In this document: positions 33,975-47,131 of the stretch, one piece after another
Numbering within the stretch: position 1 is the stretch's first letter
Layout: each line of letters starts with the position of its first letter
Origin: Cotesia glomerata
Taxonomy: Eukaryota > Arthropoda > Insecta > Hymenoptera > Braconidae
Assembly (NCBI RefSeq): GCF_020080835.1
Contig: NC_058160.1
Coordinates: 11,244,047-11,308,046 of the forward strand
Direction: 5' to 3'
DNA: 64,000 bases
The notes under the pieces: model-generated
What the model was told of the DNA's origin: nothing
The model's input: the letters and a program-made list of their open reading frames with translations, nothing else
The model's database searches: none
Program-made: the position numbers and the translations under genes

Positions 33975-34920
33975 TCAATGTATGTTAACAAGATGTAATA
34001 CAAGAATTGTGTTAGGGACTACTAGTAACCATTAACAATAACCGTTACCAATAGCCATTAACAATAAAATTATTATTAATTATAATTATTGTCAATTTGA
34101 GAGTATTTACCAATACTTGAAATTATTATTTGGCAATAAAATCATTGGAGTTTTTATATTTTTTATAATTAATTTCATTTATTGATTCATATTTTAGTTA
34201 TTTTCAAAAAATTATTCATTATTTATACATTAACTAACTTAAATAAATGTTTATTACAAAAAAAAAATTTTTTTTCAACTTAGTCGGGGATTTGAATTTA
34301 TGACTTCTTGGAATCTTGGAAAATCACACGAACACAGAGTTGTTCCTGTGTGCGTTGGCTCATGGCGTCGCATAGTAGGGACACAATTCTCACTACTCCA
34401 GCTACACCGACACAAGATGATTATGTATCTTATGTGTGCAGTGCGCACGCGACGCTCGGGAAGTGGTAAAAATATCGGGCATTCTGGCAGCACTGCAGCT
34501 GAGATCTCAGTTATTCGCCAATATTGAAGTCCGTACACATGAATCTGGATAAATTGTCATGTGTTAATAAATTGTTTCAATCACTGAATGTCCATTCTAA
34601 CATAATTGTCTTGTCTTTTAACACATAAGTTCGTCACGAAGAAAGTTCCTTATAAAGTTTGTAAGTCCTATGTTGCGTCTTTACGGTTGTGGAAAAAAGG
34701 AGAAAGTTCGGGATTAGACTTGAGTATTCTTATGATCTAGATGGAGTCTAAGAATCATTTCGATAATTGTTAATTTTGCGTAGTAGATGCTAAAGATTTC
34801 AATCGGTATCTAACGTGATGATATTCAGACTTACAATTCACAAAACGTCCTCTTCTATATAGTTAAAATCTCCCTCGGCCTATTTACGTTTCAAAAGTAA
34901 TTCGCATGCCCTCAGAAATA
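33975..34920. other. Nothing recognised
   Basis: AT-rich with one GC-richer stretch (34300-34530) open on both strands but without motifs. Confidence 0.3.
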
Positions 34921-34924
34921 AAGA

Positions 34925-36133
34925 TGTTACTAACTTCATAGAAATCAGGACAGTTTACCAGTGGAAGTGAATGGGAGGGTGAAACATCTACACCGAAGTC
35001 ATTTTCTCAAAATGAACTCAGTGATATAATACATGATCTCAATTTATCAAAACAAGGACCAAAACTGTTAGCTTTAAGATTGAAAAAAAAAAATTTATTG
35101 GCTCCAACAGTAACAATAACAACATAGAGAACGCAAAAAAGTGAGCTATTACAATTTTTTAGTGAAAATGAAAGACTGGTGTTCTGTAATGATATCGCGA
35201 AGCTGCTTCTGGACATAGGTTTAAAAGAATGTAAACCTACTGAATGGCGCCTTTTTATTGACAGTTGCAAAAGAAGTTTAAAATGCTTCTTACTGCACAA
35301 TGGAAATAAATTTGCATTAATTCCAATTGCATATTCAACAAAACTCAAAGAAGAATATAAAAGTGTAAAATTAGTTTTCGAAAAAAATTAATTACTCGGA
35401 GCATCAATGGCCGATCTGTGTAGATTTAAAAATGTTAAATTTTTTACTTAGTCAACAAAGCGGATACACGAAACACCCTTACTTCATTTGTACATGGAGT
35501 AGTAGAGCAAAGCAACTTCATTAGGAACAAGTTGTTTGGCCTGTAAGAAATTTTTTAGCTGTCGGTAAAGCCAATGTAATAAGGGAACCATTTGTGAACA
35601 GAGACAAAATCATACTTCCATCGTTTCATATTAAATTAGGAATGATAAAGTAATTTGTAAAAGCGTTAGACAAGGAAGGGAATTGTTTTAATTACATTTG
35701 TAGAAAATTTCCGAAGCTTAGTATGGAAAAGTTGAAAGGTGAAATATTTGATGGTCCTCAAATACGACAATTGATGAAAGATACAGATTTTATAAAAGTT
35801 ATGACTTTTCCGGAAAGAAAAGCTTAGAAAAGTTTTGTGTTGGTAGTCGAAAATTTCCTAGGTAACTATAGAGCACCAAATTATGAAGAAATTGTTCAAA
35901 ATATGCTGACAAACTTTCAGACTCTAGGAGCAAATATGGGTATCAAGTTACACTATCTCTGCAATCATCTGGATAACTTTCCGGATTATTTAGGAAATTA
36001 TAGTGAAGAACAGGAAAAGCAGTTCCACCAGGATCTAAAAGTGATAAAGGGAAGGTTTCAAGGTCGATGGGATAGTCATGATTGCAGATTACTGCTAGTA
36101 TTTGGAAAGAAACTGTATTCTAAAAAATTTTAA
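34925..36133 (+). pseudogene. Uncharacterised multicopy family (copy C)
   Basis: Order of blocks: LSDIIHDLNLSKQGPK, SELLQFFSENERLVF, TEWRLFIDSCKRSLKCFLL, (frameshift near 35390) VDLKMLNFLLSQQSGY, IREPFVNRDKIILPS, FVKALDKEGNCFNYIC, IFDGPQIRQLMKDT, VENFLGNYRAPNYEEIV, YSEEQEKQFHQDLK. At least four in-frame stops (for example before FVKALDK and after PERKA). This copy is the most continuous and defines the domain order used for the other fragments. GDLK is VDLK here. Function unknown. Confidence 0.75.
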
Positions 36134-37474
36134 AAGCAAAGCTCTTACTCGACATTTTATGGAAACATAACATATGTTTTTGACATTTTCCTCTCTATTT
36201 ACTTCGAAGTATTCTAATTTTTCAAAACGAAACTGACATTATAAATACATCTGTTAATTTGTTTCTTTTTTTTCGATTTTTGTCATGTAAAATGGAAACA
36301 AAGGTTAAAAAATAAAACGAAAGCAAATCTTACAAAATCATTGGTAGCTTCATGAATTGTGAGCATAAATATATTCAAAATCAATCTTATATCTAGGGCA
36401 ACAAAGCCACTGCAGACCAGTGTTACTATACAGAATTTGCTGTATAGATTCATGTTCTAAATGAATACAATTTCACTTCTTATGAAAGACAATAAATTTT
36501 TGCTCTCGTTCCGTATTAACCAATGGGAGAAAAATTAAGGATGCAAGAATGTAAAAAAATGCTTCTCGAACAATTGGCAACACATTCTATAACTTCTATG
36601 GTGCAGCAAAAACTGAACTATCAATTAAATCTAATTAAAAATCGAGATAAAATGGCAACATTGGAGATTCAATAAATCAAAACGGTCTCATTGTTTCGTA
36701 GTTTCATTCAAGCCGAGCGAACTGGTGATTTCGATTTACATTTGTCGATTATGATAAAAATGCTTTCTTTTTCCTATAGTTGTAGACATTTCAACTACGT
36801 CAAAAGTGCCTATTTGTACGTGCAGGATATGTTGCAGTTGCACGGAAAAAAGTAAACAGCAAAAAATAATAGTCGAATTATAATAAGTAATAATCAACTA
36901 AAAAAAAATTACCATTTCAAACAATAAAATCGTGATTTAAATAATCACTTTATAATACCTATTTATCATTTAAATGCTACAATTTGTTCTTTACATGGGA
37001 GAAAATACTATTTCAAACAGTAATATTCGCTATGTGAATGTCGTAAATGTTAAAGTATAATCAAGAAGTATAATAATTAAGAAATTTGACTTTCATATTT
37101 ATTATTTCGTACTCAAAAAATGATCGCATGATATGTAAAAAATATAATATACAGTTACTAAATTTCTATACAAGCAGCATCAATATTTTCAAAGTAAAAT
37201 GGTAAATTTTAAACTCAACGCTAAAAATGAAACTATAATTATTGATTTGCTTGGACTAGTAAAATATATATTTTAAGAGTAAAATTTTTACTGTTTCACT
37301 TGTTAAATTCTCCGAGTGTGGGACCTTCCCCTTCTCTTCATTTGTAAAGTTATTGCTCTAGCAAAGCATGAATACTATCTTTTTCGTCAATGCGCATGAC
37401 ACTAACACTGTCAAGATAGTCAGTAATACGTATGGTTAATGAAACTCTTAACATAAAAATTTCTCCAACGTTCG
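36134..37474. other. Noncoding; possible CACGGAAAAAA element
   Basis: From 36841 a sequence starting CACGGAAAAAAGTAAACAGC runs to about 37320, where a rough inverted form (ACTGTTTCACTTGTTAAATT then CTCCGAGTG) occurs. The TIR match is imperfect. Nothing else seen. Confidence 0.3.
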
Positions 37475-37545
37475 TATAGTGTTTCGGTTAGGTTATAGTC
37501 TCGCGTGCGAAGGTCGTACTGTTCGAATCTCGGTTAAAGCGATAG
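37475..37545 (+). tRNA. Weak tRNA-like sequence
   Basis: B-box-like CTGTTCGAATCTC, with GTTTCGGTTAGGTTATAG as a poor A box. Low confidence. Confidence 0.25.
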
Positions 37546-37753
37546 GCATTTTTCTAAACTTATTTATAAGGTAAGCTTTAAACTGAAGATGAATCCCGAC
37601 TAGAAATTATATTCGGAATACCCAAGGTATACATCTGGGCCCCATTGGGTTCCAATGGGGCATGCCCAATAGGGAAACCTCAATGAGGACCCAATGAAGA
37701 ACCCAATTAGGAAATCCCAATTGAAAACGAAATAAATTATTGTCAATTTCTGT

Positions 37754-38240
37754 AGTTGGGATTCATATAGGATCTAAATGGGAATACCCAACGTGAAAAT
37801 AAAAAATTTTTTGCACTTTTTTCCAGTTGGGATTCATGTGGGACCAAAGTGAGAGTGCCCAATGTGAAATTAAAAAATTTTTAGAATTTTTTTTCTAATT
37901 GGGATTCATGTGGGATCTAAATGGGAATACCCAACGTGAAAATAAAAAATTTTTGGCACTTTTTTCCAGTTGGGATTCATGTGGGACCAAAGTGGGAATG
38001 CCCAATGTGAAATTAAAAAATTTTTAGAACTTTTTTTCTAATTGGGATTTATGTGGGATCTAAATGGGAATACCCAACATGAAAATAAAAAATTTTTTGC
38101 ACATTTTTTCTAGTTGGGATTCATGTGGGACCAAAGTGGGAATGCCCAATGTGAAATAACAAAATTTTTAGAAGTTTTTTCTAGTTGGGATTCATATGAG
38201 ACCAAAGTGGGAATACTTTGGTGAAAATGGAAAACGATCG
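37754..38240 (+). repeat. 71-bp tandem repeat with 142-bp higher-order period
   Basis: Seven TTGGGATTCATGTGGGA starts at about 37754, 37827, 37898, 37969, 38040, 38113 and 38185. Units alternate between a GATCTAAATGGGAATACCC form and a GACCAAAGTGGGAATGCCC form. Confidence 0.9.
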
Positions 38241-40343
38241 GTTTTTCAATTCATCACTTGCAAATGCATTATGTGAGCTTATATTATTAGCATATATTCG
38301 CTGTAAATTAATTATAAATACAAATTAAAATTAGCCGTTAAGTATAGAAAAGAATTAGGAAAAAAATTCATTCAACATTGTTAAATAAAAACAATAAAAT
38401 TTAGTTGAGCTTTTTCAAATTTTACATAACTTTATATTTTGAAAAATTTAGTTTTACGAGATTAAAAATTAATTGTAACAAATTGGGATGAATTCGAAGA
38501 AAATTTTAATTCGAATTGAAATTTAATCCCATTACTTGGAGTTTTGGAGTGAAGTAATTAAGCAATTCGCGCATGGAGTGAATCCGGAGTTTTTTTTAGC
38601 AGAGTCATCCCACATTAATTTGGGATCAATTTCAGATTAAATCCAAATACTAAGTTGTTCGACTAAAATACACTTTTATGTTGTTAAAAGAAGATTCATA
38701 CGTGAAATTTTTTCTTCTCACTACAAAAAAAATTTTAATTCAAAAAAATTTTTATTATCAATATGTAAAAATTCAATTTTTGAAGAATATCCAACTTTTG
38801 AGAAGATTCACATTTGCAAAAGAATTTATGTTGTAAAAATAATAAAAATTTTTTCTTTATATCTCGGTCGAAAGTACGCATCTTTTGCACCTATTTCGCG
38901 GCAGAAAGTTAAAGATTCGTGCATTGATTAAGCTACACATTCGCCTTCTATAACAGCGGGAGCAAATACTTTCGCTACCGCGACTGACATTAGTCATTTG
39001 TTACTAACTATGTTTTGTTTACGCTGATCATTTACGATTGATGGTACAATACAACTTGGTTATATTTCTTTCTTTCTTCTACTTACATGAAATATTTCAT
39101 ATATAGATAGAGATATAGATAAAAATATAACTGTCGTAAAAGTGAGTAAATCATCCGATGTAACTTATAACCAGGTTGTACTGTACTGAGATTCAGTTTG
39201 ACAGTGACGTGTGAAAAATGGATCAACTTTATTTAATTAATGAATTATTTAGAAAAATGTACGCAGTAACAACAATTTAATGTGATTTTTATTAATTATT
39301 GTTAATTTTCAGATAATATGCTCGTTTTTTCTATTTTTAACCGAGAATAATCTTTATTATGTTTGTTGAATTCAAGAAATTTCAGTTTTATTTCATCTAA
39401 AAATTAAAAAAAAAATGTTTTTTAATTATTTTTTATTTGATTTTAAATTAATTTTTTTTTTATTTGATACTTGCCCCCCCCCCTCCCCCAATGTCGGGGG
39501 CAGGCATAAATTTTTTTTCGATACAGTACATGAAATATTTTACGTACTTTCGACCTCGGCTACGCCTCGGGCATCATGGCACGCAGTGCAGAAATCTCAA
39601 AATTTCTGCCCTAATAGTGTAATACACTATTGATAATTAAATTTTGATCCATATAGAAAAATTTGATAATTACTTACAAGTGAGGTCAACCCAAGCAAAG
39701 CTGTGTTAAATTTTTTTTTTTTCATCAAATTGAAAAATCGTTTTTTAAATTGTTCGTTTTTTTTTATGTACTTTAAAAAAAATCAAAAACATTAAAAAAA
39801 AATAAAATGGAAATTTTATCCAAAAACATGAAAGCTAAAATTTTTTCTAAATATCAAAGGCAAAAAAGCTTTCGAAACCTTTATTTTTTTCTTTCACGAC
39901 ATTTTTTCATCATAAATGCGCCGTAAAAACAAGCAGAATAAAAAAAAAATCGAAAATGTAATTTTTCACCTAGTTATGGCCCAATATGGGGTTGACCCTA
40001 CTTGTAGATAATGACCGAAAATTAAAGAAAAAATTGCACTTCAAAAAAATTTTAATTTTCTAGAAAAAATTTTTTTGCTAATATAAGAAGGATTCCAAAT
40101 TAATCGGACAGTTTTAAGGAATTTTATTTTTGATTCTTTTAATTTTTTTACATTTTTCAGTAAATATTTTTTTTTTTAATGTTTCAATTTTCTATTTAAT
40201 TTCTACAAAAATTGTATTTTTAAGTCAGTAAAGTGAATAAATAAAAAAAAATAATTTCTTAAATTTTCAGTATAACATGAATAATGTCTCAATAAACCGC
40301 TTAAGTTAATGTATACGAAATAAGAATCCACTTTAATAGTACT
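38241..40343. other. AT-rich, no gene
   Basis: Homopolymer-rich sequence inside the large TIR element. A C-rich run lies at 39473-39490. No coding or RNA features seen. Confidence 0.4.
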
Positions 40344-40412
40344 CCTGCTTGGACCAACGGTAACGTGAACGACTGAGGACCTAAAAGACGCAAGTTCGAG
40401 CCCAACTCACGC
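40344..40412 (+). tRNA. tRNA-like sequence
   Basis: B-box-like AAGTTCGAGCCC preceded by GACCAACGGTAACGTGAACG. Stems are weak; probably a pseudogene. Confidence 0.35.
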
Positions 40413-40530
40413 CAAGGATTTTTTCAATCAATAATTCCATTTCAATCCGAAATTAAATTCACTAATGAGTTCTAATATGATATGAGTATCTGATCCTGAA
40501 TTATTTATAATTTTTTCGAAAATTTTAATA

Positions 40531-41606
<1,076 letters not shown>

Positions 41607-41849
41607 TTTAGATGGGGTTCTGATGGGGATTTCCCTATTGGGACCCGAGAGGGATTTCCCAATGAGGGCCACATAGGGCTTTGCGTTACATCCCTATGTG
41701 CGGTCCCTATTGGGCAACCCAATGAGGACCCAATAGTTCTTACATTAAAATTTCTAGTCGGGATGAATCTGAATGTGATGTGAAACCTTTATCCCCCTCG
41801 ATCTCCTTTAAAAAACTCCGAAAAAAAGTGTAAAAATCAAAATAAAAAA

Positions 41850-42898
41850 AAATTAGGAAAACGGTTGTCCCTGAAGACCATCCCTGCAACTCCCGCTAAT
41901 TCTATACCTAGGTACTTAAAATTGCACACTGATAAAAAAACCATCTTCATTAAAGAAAAATATTTTTGATCCAAGAAAATTATATTGAAGAGAACTAGTT
42001 TTCTCATTTCAAAAAATTGTCTTGAATTCGTGTTTCTTAGATTGAGAGATCTAATCACTCCGATCGATAACATTTTTACTTGGTTCAAGACTATATTATC
42101 TTCGATCGACACAAGTGAATTCTTTATTCAAAAACGAATTTCTTCAATAAAAAATAATTTTATTTAATTTCAAGAATTATTGATTATTGATTCAAGAACA
42201 ATTTTTTTTATTCATAATGTTATAAGTTTAAGTCAGAAAAAAACTTTGAAGTAAAAATATTTGTATTTCTCTATATGCCGAAAAATATTTAGAGTGTGAG
42301 AATTCGTCGTATTCGAAAACAATCAAGTTCCTCGATTCAAGAATCAATTTTTTAAGTTAAGAGAATTGAACTACTCGAAACAAGAATGACATTTTGAAAA
42401 AAAAATTTTTCTTGAATTAAGTCATTTTTTCTATCAGTACACTTATGATGTTTTGCTCTTCAAGCTCAAAAATAAAATTTATGTGTTATTTTAACCTATC
42501 CAAGCTCAAAGAGACAGATTTTCTATGCATTTGAGCTCTTCGAGCTCATAAGTCTGATAGGAGTTTCATAGAACACTATTTTTTGAATTTTCAAATCGCA
42601 ATAACTTTTGAATGAATCAACCGATTTTCATGCAGTTGGCGGCATTCGACGCAGTTTTTTATGCCTTATAAAAAATTTTTAAGTTTAAATCGATTGAACT
42701 AGGAATTTCGGAGTGATTCCAAAAAAAACACTATTTTCGGTTTTCTTTCGTTCACGATATCTCTCGAACGAACCAACCAATTTTGACCGGATTAGCGGCG
42801 ATCGAATTGATTTTAAAAGGTTGAGAGCAGATTAGTTTTTAGAGTGGATAAATGAAGCTCTTTGAAAGTTATACCAAAAGAACCACCTTCAAAAAAAT
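41850..42898 (-). repeat. TG-core repeat, minus copy with a MITE inside
   Basis: Carries the right end (GGAAAACGGTTGTCCC, AACTCCCGCTAATTC) and the right half up to near the TG core, which is lacking. 41928-42440 interrupts it. Confidence 0.75.
41928..42441. mobile_element. MITE-like insertion (ACTGATA ends)
   Basis: Left ACTGATAAAAAAACC and right TTTTTTCTATCAGT are inverted. The host repeat continues on both sides (AAAATTGCAC | ACACTTATG), with CAC possibly duplicated. It is AT-rich and noncoding. Confidence 0.6.
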
Positions 42899-43065
42899 GT
42901 TTAACTTTCCGCTAAAAAATTGAAAATTTAAAAAAATTGGGAAATTATTGGTTTTACCCCGTTTTTCGACAATCGAGTTTTCATCGGATCTAGACGTTTC
43001 GAGGTTCTAAGAAGCTTCCCAGACTATTCCCACGATGGTTTCTGTATGTCTATATGTATGTATGT

Positions 43066-43155
<90 letters not shown>

Positions 43156-43980
43156 ATAGAGAAGCGAAAAAAATCTTCCAAAGACACCGCTATCATTGAA
43201 AGATGATGGTTTTTCTTTTAAAAGGCGCTGCGCGTAAGCTGCGACAGCTGACCAGATTTCTTCTTTTTTGATCATGCAGGTTACCAAGCTCTCAGGGGAG
43301 ACCGTTGTGCCTATTGTTTCTTCGGTCCTGATTCTGTCGTTCTTTCACCGATCACACTCGAAAAACGTGTGCTCAGCGTTGTCAATTTTGTCTAGGCAGT
43401 ATTTGCACGTCGGTGTGCTGGGCAAACCCATTTTGAAAAGATAGGCATTGAACTGCCCATGTCCCGTCAATAGCTGGGTCAGGAAGAAGTCCGTGTCCCC
43501 ATGCTTCCGAGAAAGCCAGACGTTGATGTTTGGGATCAGGCGCGCTGCCCATCTGCCCGTCTCTCCCGATGTCCATCGGTCCTGCCACTCTTGCTGCGTT
43601 TCCGCCTTTATCCGCGTTCTTGCGTCCTTCATGTTTTCGTCACTATCTTGAGCGTCATAGAGTTTCGCTCTTTCGAACGCTAATAGGTCGATAGGCGCGG
43701 CTCCCGCAATGACCAATACAGCCGCTTCGGAAACTGTGCGGTAGGCGCAGGCAACCCTGAAAGCGCCTCGCCGCTGTACTAATGCTATCTTCCGCCGGTA
43801 GGTCTTCTGCTTTAGTATGTCTGCCCATATCTCCGCTCCATACAGCAGTACCGAGTGAACTGCTTTTAGAAGAACTCTTCTCTTTTTTGTTCTTGGTCCT
43901 ATGGTGTTAGTCATAATTCGTGCTAGGCTAGACACTGTCTTGTTGGCTTTCTTGCATGCACTGTCGAGGTGTTCACGGAA

Positions 43981-44032
<52 letters not shown>

Positions 44033-44527
44033 ATGTAAACCTTTCATAACTTTTAAATGGCTAGACCGATTTTATCGTGGTCGGTGCCATTCGAAAGTGC
44101 TTGAATAAACTTAGATTTTGAATACAATTTTGATCGATTCGGACTGGTAGATTTTGAGAAATCTAAAAAAAACTACAAAAAAGTGGTTATTTTGGAATAA
44201 CTTTTAAACAGCTCTACCGATCGATTCCAAAAACAAATCAGCTCTTAACATAAAAAAACTACGTCGATCGTCGCCGGTCTGATCAAAATCAGTTGATTCG
44301 TTCGTGAGTTATCTTTGACGAAAGAAAACCGAAAAAAGTTTTTTCAGAATTCCTCCGGAATTCCTAGTTTGATCCAATCAAACTTAATAATTCATTAAAA
44401 GGTTTAAAAAACTATGTCGAATGCTGCCAACTGCGTAAAAATCGGTTCATTCATTCAATAGTGATTGCAGTTTAAAAATTTGAAAACCAGTGTTTTATCA
44501 AACTTCTATCAGACTTTTGAGCTCAAA
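42899..44527 (+). repeat. TG-core repeat, plus copy split by an R1-type fragment
   Basis: Left flank 42899-43072, (TG)n 43073-43154, the R1-type insertion, (GT)n 43983-44028, then the right flank with AACTTTTAAATGGCTAGACC to GAGCTCAAAG at 44527, where R1 ORF1 sequence begins. Confidence 0.8.
43155..43982 (-). pseudogene. R1-clade ORF2 3' fragment, second family, in (TG)n
   Basis: Minus frame: EHLDSACKKANKTVSSLARI, VLLYGAEIWADIL, RTVSEAAVLVIAGAAPIDLL, WAARLIPNINVWLSRKHGD, LLTGHGQFNAYLFKMG and the zinc-type CKYCLDKIDNAEHTFFEC. This is the part after the RT palm plus the C-terminal domain. It is a different family from the copies at 1 and 61752 (similar layout, much lower identity). 5' truncated and past 43340 degenerate. 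No clear A tail; both ends abut (TG)n. Confidence 0.85.
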
Positions 44528-46108
44528 GCCGGCAAGGGAAGGCGTGCAAACGGGCGTGAACTCGTCGTTATCAAGCGATCGCTACGACATCGGGGTGGAC
44601 CCCATGGCTCTGCTGTCTGGAAATGCTACAGGGATCACGAAAACAGCACAAATGGAAGAAGATGGACAGCTAATAAAAATTCCTCCAAAAAGTGGAGGAC
44701 CTTTTGCTCTCGTCACTATTCAAACCTACTGAGGAAGGATTACCTCTGCACCGACCGCCACCGGCCAACAGTCACCAATGGAGAGGCTCGGTAGCAAGAT
44801 TGAAGAGTTAGCCGACTTCATAAAAGACAAGAAGAATCTCCATCAAGAGATCAGAAAATTGGTTACTTCTATTGGTACGGCATACAGTCTGGCCAACAAA
44901 TCACCAACGACGTCGGCGTCAACGTCTCGGACGACTTCGAGACTAACAACAAAACCACAGCCACCTCTGGTCACTCCAAAGAAACTACCACAGCAAAGAA
45001 AGGGCAACAAGAGGCCACTGTCCACGCCCAGCTCTTTCTCAGAAGTTGACAAGCCAACACAGAAAAAGACAGCCCGGGATGATACCTGGATCAAAGTGAC
45101 TTGGCAAAAGAAAAGGAAGGAAAGAGAACAGGAGCCAGCGGCGCAATCTACTGAAGCCCAAAACCAGCCCAGTAAGAGTGGTTCCAAGAAACCAATGGAG
45201 AAAAAGACAAGAACGAATGCTGTCCTTGTCCAACCAGCTGAAAGGCGAACGTACGCCGATTTTCTCAAGGAAATCAAGGCCAAAGTTAACCCGACAGAGA
45301 CTGGAGTAGACATAAAGTCTATCAAACAAACAAAGCGCGGGGGCGTTCTTCTAGAAATGAGTCGCAAGACTGAAGACAATGCTGCCTTTACGGCTGTGAT
45401 AAAAATAGCAACCGCTAATATCGGTACAGTCAGAACACTCACACCAAAAACAACGATCGAGATCCTTGACTTGGATGGAATCTCTACCGAGAGTGACGTT
45501 CGCTAAGCACTCAAACGTGACTTTACTGACAGCCTGGAAATAAAACGTGTGAATCTGACAAAAACTTCACCACGAGGCAATCGGGCAGCTTTCTGCGAGA
45601 TAGACGAGGCTAGCGCGATCAAGATCCTTGACAAGGCCCGTATAATGATCAGATGGGTTAACTGCCGCGTTCGCCCAGTTGTTAAAGTAACACGCTGTAT
45701 CAGATGCCTTGGATACGGGCACGTGACATACTCCTGTAAGGGATCTGACCGTAGCAAGTGCTGTTTTAAATGCGGGGGAGAAAGCCACAAAGCTGTAGAC
45801 TGTGTTGAACAGCCAAAGTGCTTCCTCTGTACATCGGACAAAAAAGCTCCAGATGGCTTATGTTATAATCCAGGCTCCGGGGCTTGTAAGGCATTCCACA
45901 CCACACTTGTCGAAGCAACGAGAGGGCAGAAATGATGCTTATCCTTCAAGGAAACCTGAATAGATATGCGTTGGCGCAGAACCTACTTCGCCAGCGAGTG
46001 TCTGAAGAGAACATTGACGTTTGCTTTATCTGTGAAGAAGAATATATGGTGAGGCTTTCGCCTACTTCCGAAGAGGCCGATACCTGGGCTCAAAAGAGCT
46101 ATACTCAC
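44528..46108 (+). mobile_element. R1-clade element, 5' part (ORF1 and start of ORF2)
   Basis: 5' UTR-like sequence, ORF1, then the beginning of ORF2, cut off at 46108 by the TAGGGTG end of another element. Opposite in orientation to the neighbouring ORF2 fragment, so not its other half. Confidence 0.75.
44778..45935 (+). pseudogene. R1-like ORF1 (gag-like) with three zinc knuckles, one stop
   Basis: An RNA-binding coat protein of a non-LTR element. The start is ATG at 44778. Coiled and Lys-rich N-terminus (IEELADFIKDKKNLHQEIRK), a low-complexity Ser/Thr/Lys centre, ADFLKEIKAKVNP, RTLTPKTTIEILDLDGI, then CIRCLGYGHVTYSC, CFKCGGESHKAVDC and CFLC. TAA at 45504-45506 interrupts an otherwise continuous frame. 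The stop of ORF1 overlaps the ATG of ORF2 (ATGA at 45933). Confidence 0.8.
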
Positions 46109-46110
46109 TA
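45933..46110 (+). pseudogene. R1-like ORF2 N-terminus, truncated
   Basis: MMLILQGNLNRYALAQNLL and NIDVCFICEEEYM match the beginning of the endonuclease of R1-like elements. The frame ends at TAG formed at the junction with the next element. Confidence 0.7.
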
Positions 46111-46401
46111 GGGTGTTTCAAAAAAAAAAAAAAATTTTTTTTTTTTAATGGTGTTGAAAAGTTGAAAGTACATTTAAAATTTTAGCGCCTATTAGAGCCC
46201 TTAATATTAATATTAAGGTTTGCCTCAATTCATTTGTAATTTTTCTATTTAAATAACACGAGAAAACTTTTTTTTTATTTTTGAATTTTAATTACTTCGG
46301 AATGGCTTGTTTACGCAATATCCCAGAAAAAAGTCTTATAGGAAATTTTACGCTCTACAAAAAACGTTTGAAGGTCAAAGTTCCTCAGATCAACCGTTTC
46401 A
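46109..46401. mobile_element. Left end of a TAGGGTG long-TIR element, cut by the gap
   Basis: TAGGGTGTTTCAAAAAAAA, followed by AGAGCCCTTAATATTAATAT and CTCTACAAAAAACG, the same word order as the arms at 21702 and 49893. The other end was not found. Confidence 0.55.
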
Positions 46402-46501
46402 NNNNNNNNNNNNNNNNNNNNNNNNNNNNNNNNNNNNNNNNNNNNNNNNNNNNNNNNNNNNNNNNNNNNNNNNNNNNNNNNNNNNNNNNNNNNNNNNNNN
46501 N
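46402..46501. other. Assembly gap (100 N)
   Basis: Exactly 100 N, so the true size is unknown. Frames that run through it are meaningless. Confidence 1.
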
Positions 46502-47131
46502 GAAAAACATTTCTGAGTTGATAAAGTAGAATTGGTAAGTAAAACAGTTGTCAGTTCAGTACCAACTTAAACTTTTGCTTAGTAAAGTGCCATACTGATT
46601 AATTTATTAAAATCAAACTTATCGAAAGTAATTATAATAAATTGAAAGAATTACAATTATTGTTAATAAATATTTAGTGTAACAAAAAGTTCTTGTAAAT
46701 ATAATAGCTTACCGTTTAGTGGATATATTGTCACAATTTGCCGCCAAAATGGAAATAAAAATGGCGGATATTGCGTTGAACACGAGGCTTTCCGTTTAAC
46801 ATTTAATAATTTCTGGGGTGCTACTCGACTCGAAGGTTTTAGACGGCAAAAGATATTAAGTTCCCAGCGAAGATTTTTTGTTTTATTAGCAATGAGCAAT
46901 AATAAAAGGTATCAATGAATTAAATTAACTTTAATTGTTATAGTTTTAAAATTAGTAACAATGATCAAAAATCATATCTAACCTTTAAAAATTACAACTA
47001 TAAATCAATGTTTATTTATCAATTTATTGATTTGATATTTGTCATTTTTTAATAATTTATTTATTGTTAATATATTTATGTTCTTTTTAAATTTATGAAT
47101 AATAAATATTTTATTGTTCAGAACTAAGTAG

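Noticed and set aside
34275..34538. Overlapping frames on both strands in a GC-richer patch
   Set aside because: No recognisable motif or splice-linked extension; left as unassigned sequence.
44843..45442. Minus-strand 199-codon frame
   Set aside because: It mirrors the ORF1 zinc-knuckle protein on the plus strand, which has clear motifs.
46281..46529. Open frame through 46402-46501
   Set aside because: It crosses 100 N of unknown sequence, so no protein can be claimed.
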